Assembly: GCF_019429335.1 (NCBI RefSeq)
Contig: NZ_JAHYJB010000009.1
Location: forward strand, 1-64,000
Length of the DNA stretch: 64,000 nt
Direction of reading: 5' to 3'
Source of the DNA: Sulfurimonas sp.
GTDB taxonomy: Bacteria > Campylobacterota > Campylobacteria > Campylobacterales > Sulfurimonadaceae
Position 1 is the first letter of the stretch; every line of letters begins with the position of its first letter. Positions 61,673-64,000 of the stretch are shown here, piece after piece. The notes under the pieces were generated by a model. It was given only the letters and a program-made list of their open reading frames with translations, was not told the origin of the DNA and did not search any database. Both the position numbers and the translations under genes were made by a program.

Positions 61673-62734
61673 TTAAACAATATCCTCTTTTGTCAAAATA
61701 TGGTCAAATTTCAAATCTTTATTAACAGTTCTTCCCACTACAAACTCTGTCATATCAGGGTCAAATGCTCCGCCGGGTCTTTTATAATCTATGTCTTCAT
61801 AGCTTATAACTTCACCTTTTTTCATCTCTCTCGTAAGCACTATACTTCTTCTAAATTCTCTTTTCTTTTCATCACTCTCTGTTGCTGCTATTCTAAATGA
61901 GCCTAGAGCTTCTGATATTCTTTTCGCATTTTCAACAATCTCTTGCATCTCATCTTTTGTCGCAGATACTTTATGATCCCATCCCTCCATGTTTTTATCA
62001 AATGTGAAATGCTTTTCTATCAAACAAGCACCTAGCGCCACAGAAGCCAATGGTATAGCTGTACCTAAAGTATGGTCAGAAAACCCTATAGGATACTCTG
62101 GGTAAGTTGTCATAAGTGTTTTGATATTGTTTAAATGCACATCGCTATCTACAGGCGGATAAGTAGATACACAGTGCAAAATCACTATTTGACCGTTCCC
62201 TGCGTTTTCTATTGTCTTGACAGCTTTGTCTATCTCGTACAGTTCACTAAGTCCCGTCGAAATAACAATAGGCTTGCTTTTTTTTGCAAGATATTCCAGA
62301 AATGGGTAGTTATTCAAATCCATTGAAGCCACTTTGATAAAAGGGCTTTCAAGCTTGTCTACCAAAAAATCAGCTTCTTCTTTACTGAAAGGTGTCGAAG
62401 TACAATCTATTTCTAATTCATCTGCAAATTTCTTCATCTCAAGCAGTTCATCTTCTGAAATAGAATAATCATCAACTATCTCTTCTAAAGTATAATCCGT
62501 TCTATCTCTATAGTCATCGGCTATAAAGTAATTATCTTCGTACTTTTTTCTTGCAAATATCGTGTTTTTACTCCAGCTTTGAAATTTTACACAGTCCGCA
62601 CCGGCTTCTTTAGCTTGCACTATAAGTTTTTTGGCTAGTTCCATGTCACCATTATGATTTGCGCCTAACTCAGCTATCACATACGGTTTACAGTAGTTAA
62701 AAACCTCTTTTTTACTTGTTAATTGTATTTTCAT
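61673..62734 (-). CDS. N-acetylneuraminate/legionaminate synthase (NeuB/LegI-like)
   Basis: Condenses a six-carbon sugar with phosphoenolpyruvate to a nine-carbon acid. An N-terminal TIM barrel (YVIAELGANHNGDMELAKKL, ADCVKFQSW, CTSTPFSKEEADFL, VILHCVSTYP-type HCVSTYP, FSDHTLG) and a C-terminal antifreeze-like SAF domain (SIVLTREMKKGEVI, KRPGGAFDP) are present. I chose ATG 62734, which has TAAGGA 8 bases before it, over the ATG at 62743 and the TTG at 62764. The stop of the glycosyltransferase gene forms part of the ribosome site. Confidence 0.9.
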   Translation of the reverse strand: MKIQLTSKKEVFNYCKPYVIAELGANHNGDMELAKKLIVQAKEAGADCVKFQSWSKNTIFARKKYEDNYFIADDYRDRTDYTLEEIVDDYSISEDELLEMKKFADELEIDCTSTPFSKEEADFLVDKLESPFIKVASMDLNNYPFLEYLAKKSKPIVISTGLSELYEIDKAVKTIENAGNGQIVILHCVSTYPPVDSDVHLNNIKTLMTTYPEYPIGFSDHTLGTAIPLASVALGACLIEKHFTFDKNMEGWDHKVSATKDEMQEIVENAKRISEALGSFRIAATESDEKKREFRRSIVLTREMKKGEVISYEDIDYKRPGGAFDPDMTEFVVGRTVNKDLKFDHILTKEDIV

Positions 62735-62745
62735 ATTTTCCATCC

Positions 62746-63546
62746 TTATATTAACTCCCACCAAAGAGGATTGTTTATACTTTTCATATCATCAAATTTA
62801 ATGTTAGATAATCTTTTTAGCTCTAGCGAAAATTGATTACTTTTATCATTCAAATCTTTATAGTGTTTTTGTTTGACTTCTACACCTTTTTCAAAAGATG
62901 CTTTATCAAGCTTTTTAAGTCCAACAGTATTTTGTTGATGTTGTCTATAATAACTTATCGTCTCATTTGTAAAAACTGCTTTTTTGCCTTCGATTAAGAG
63001 CATTGAAAAAAGATACCAATCAACCGCTATCAAATCATCTGGGATTGCTATTTTTCGCATACCTTTAAGCTTTATAGCTGTATTTGAAAGACCAAAAATA
63101 TTTTTATCTTTTATAAATTCAAAATCAACCACTTCTATATTCTCAAGCCTATGTGATAGATATTTCTCTTCATAAACACCTTTTTCATCAAAAAGACTTA
63201 AATCATTAACCACAATATCACACTCTTTCAAAAACTCAAGTGATTTTTCGACGCGATTTTTTTCAAAATAATCATCACTATCACCAAAAAACAAAATATC
63301 ATACCCATTATCTATGCAGTAGTTTATTCCATACTCTCTATTTTTAGCAGGAGTATTAGAATAGTGGAGTTCGATTATATTCAATGTTTGATTATAAGCT
63401 GTTTTGATTTTCTCAAAATCTTTATATCCATCGTTGACAACAATTACATCAAAGTATTTATATGTTTGATTCTCTAAAGAATTAAAAAAATTATATAAAT
63501 ACTGCTCATTCATTGGGAATATTGTTGTTAAAAAGGCTGTGTTCAT
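62746..63546 (-). CDS. Family 2 (GT-A) glycosyltransferase
   Basis: AFLTTIFPMNEQYLYNFF and DVIVVNDGYKDFE at the start and ILFFGDSDDYF (DxD metal site) are those of GT-A inverting transferases. The usual second Arg/Gln motif appears as YYRQHQQNT. At 266 residues it is a single catalytic domain, presumably cytoplasmic and acting on the lipid-linked or protein acceptor of the glycan. It overlaps the acetyltransferase gene by 4 bases. Confidence 0.85.
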   Translation of the reverse strand: MNTAFLTTIFPMNEQYLYNFFNSLENQTYKYFDVIVVNDGYKDFEKIKTAYNQTLNIIELHYSNTPAKNREYGINYCIDNGYDILFFGDSDDYFEKNRVEKSLEFLKECDIVVNDLSLFDEKGVYEEKYLSHRLENIEVVDFEFIKDKNIFGLSNTAIKLKGMRKIAIPDDLIAVDWYLFSMLLIEGKKAVFTNETISYYRQHQQNTVGLKKLDKASFEKGVEVKQKHYKDLNDKSNQFSLELKRLSNIKFDDMKSINNPLWWELI

Positions 63547-64000
63547 TTTGCCACACTCCCGGCTTTTATAAATCCGCTTACTTCAACATACTCTTTTGAA
63601 GTTGCGTTGCTTCCGTAGAAGGTATCTTTTTTGACAACAACACCGCCGTTTACAACAGCACCGGTTGAGATATGACAGTTATCCTCTACAACGGCGTCAT
63701 GTTCAATTAGGGCTTTTGTATTGATGATGCAGTTTTTGCCCACTTTTGCGGTAGCATTTACAAAAGCATGATGCATGATGACACTTCCCTCATCAACAAA
63801 AGCGTGTTTTGAGACATACGCAAGAGGAGAAACTATACTTGGCATGTGGAAGTCTAGTTCTTTTAAAAGATGAAATAGCTTTACTCTTAAAGCGTTTGAT
63901 TTAATATGCCCAATAGTCACTATGGCATGTGGAAACTCTACTCCTAAGTTTGCCAAATCATCATCGCAACCGATGATTTTATATCCTAAAACATCTTGCC
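63543..64000 (-). CDS. NeuD/PglD-like sugar acetyltransferase (5' end beyond window)
   Basis: Left-handed beta-helix hexapeptide repeats are clear (GSVIMHHAFVNATAKVGKNC, TGAVVNGGVVVKKDTF), with the catalytic His in IEHDAVVEDN. The frame stays open past a TTG at 63956 to the window edge (VLGYKIIGCDDDLANLG), so the N-terminal nucleotide-sugar-binding part lies outside. The family N-acetylates amino sugars such as those leading to legionaminic acid or bacillosamine. It heads the visible part of the operon. Confidence 0.85.
   Translation of the reverse strand, partial: QDVLGYKIIGCDDDLANLGVEFPHAIVTIGHIKSNALRVKLFHLLKELDFHMPSIVSPLAYVSKHAFVDEGSVIMHHAFVNATAKVGKNCIINTKALIEHDAVVEDNCHISTGAVVNGGVVVKKDTFYGSNATSKEYVEVSGFIKAGSVAK

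Overview
The window reads as chromosome of a free-living, Sulfurimonas-like member of the Campylobacterota (Epsilonproteobacteria). This rests on an AT-rich genome, many diguanylate cyclases and hybrid kinases, a FlgR-type sigma-54 activator without a DNA-binding domain, epsilon-style GyrA, LPP20-like and TonB/ExbBD proteins, an SQR-family flavoprotein, anaerobic HemN, and a legionaminic/sialic-acid type sugar cluster. The genus is an inference; no rRNA is present.

Layout. 1-5000: tRNA-Lys and tRNA-Glu, then on the minus strand a membrane diguanylate cyclase, TonB, PII (glnK) and an ammonium channel gene (amt) frameshifted at its second pore histidine. 5000-9300: a c-heme outer-membrane barrel protein, a graveyard of relics (EAL fragment, broken toxin-antitoxin pair, ISAs1 transposase tail), an intact RHH/ParE-type toxin-antitoxin pair and a shrunken sigma-54 (RpoN)-like gene. 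9300-17800: housekeeping run gyrA, LPP20-like, flgR, asd, UPF0114, hemE, radical SAM, tRNA-Asn. 18100-27400: a convergent response regulator/hybrid kinase pair, a peptide-deformylase-like membrane pseudoenzyme, an SQR-family flavoprotein with a previously unlisted 55-residue companion, pepN, and a decayed PIN module. 27500-39500: Sel1 protein with an interrupted signal peptide, phosphomannomutase, pyrC, two-component pair, exbBD, a 7TM hybrid kinase interrupted by an in-frame TAG, groESL.

39708-48888 is a 9.2-kb, strongly AT-rich integrative element sitting in the 3' end of tRNA-Met and bounded by a 12-bp duplication of the tRNA end. It carries a tyrosine recombinase, an FtsK/HerA-type translocase, a HUH rolling-circle initiator and about ten small genes, several too short for usual gene finders. 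Its most striking feature is that attP lies inside the integrase reading frame. The start codon, ribosome-binding site and probable promoter of int lie at the right end (about 48769-48888), and the body lies at the left end (39720-41233). Rejoining the two ends across the 12-bp core gives one uninterrupted 524-codon frame. Integration would therefore cut off the integrase start and excision would restore it. The small-gene operons are driven by near-identical promoter modules (TTGGAA, 16 bp, TATAATAGTTAT), two of them within an 82-bp block duplicated without indels.

48900-64000: a second tRNA-Asn, a degenerate GGDEF protein overlapping a pseudopilin, SGNH hydrolase, CopD-like protein, TruC-like pseudouridine synthase, DEAD-box helicase, DUF2062, lgt, an Fe-S oxidoreductase, hemN, then a minus-strand surface-glycan operon. 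That operon holds glycosyltransferases, a CBS-domain nucleotidyltransferase with a G8 tract, NeuA/NeuB-like enzymes and a NeuD/PglD-like acetyltransferase cut by the window end. No rRNA operon and no CRISPR array were seen.
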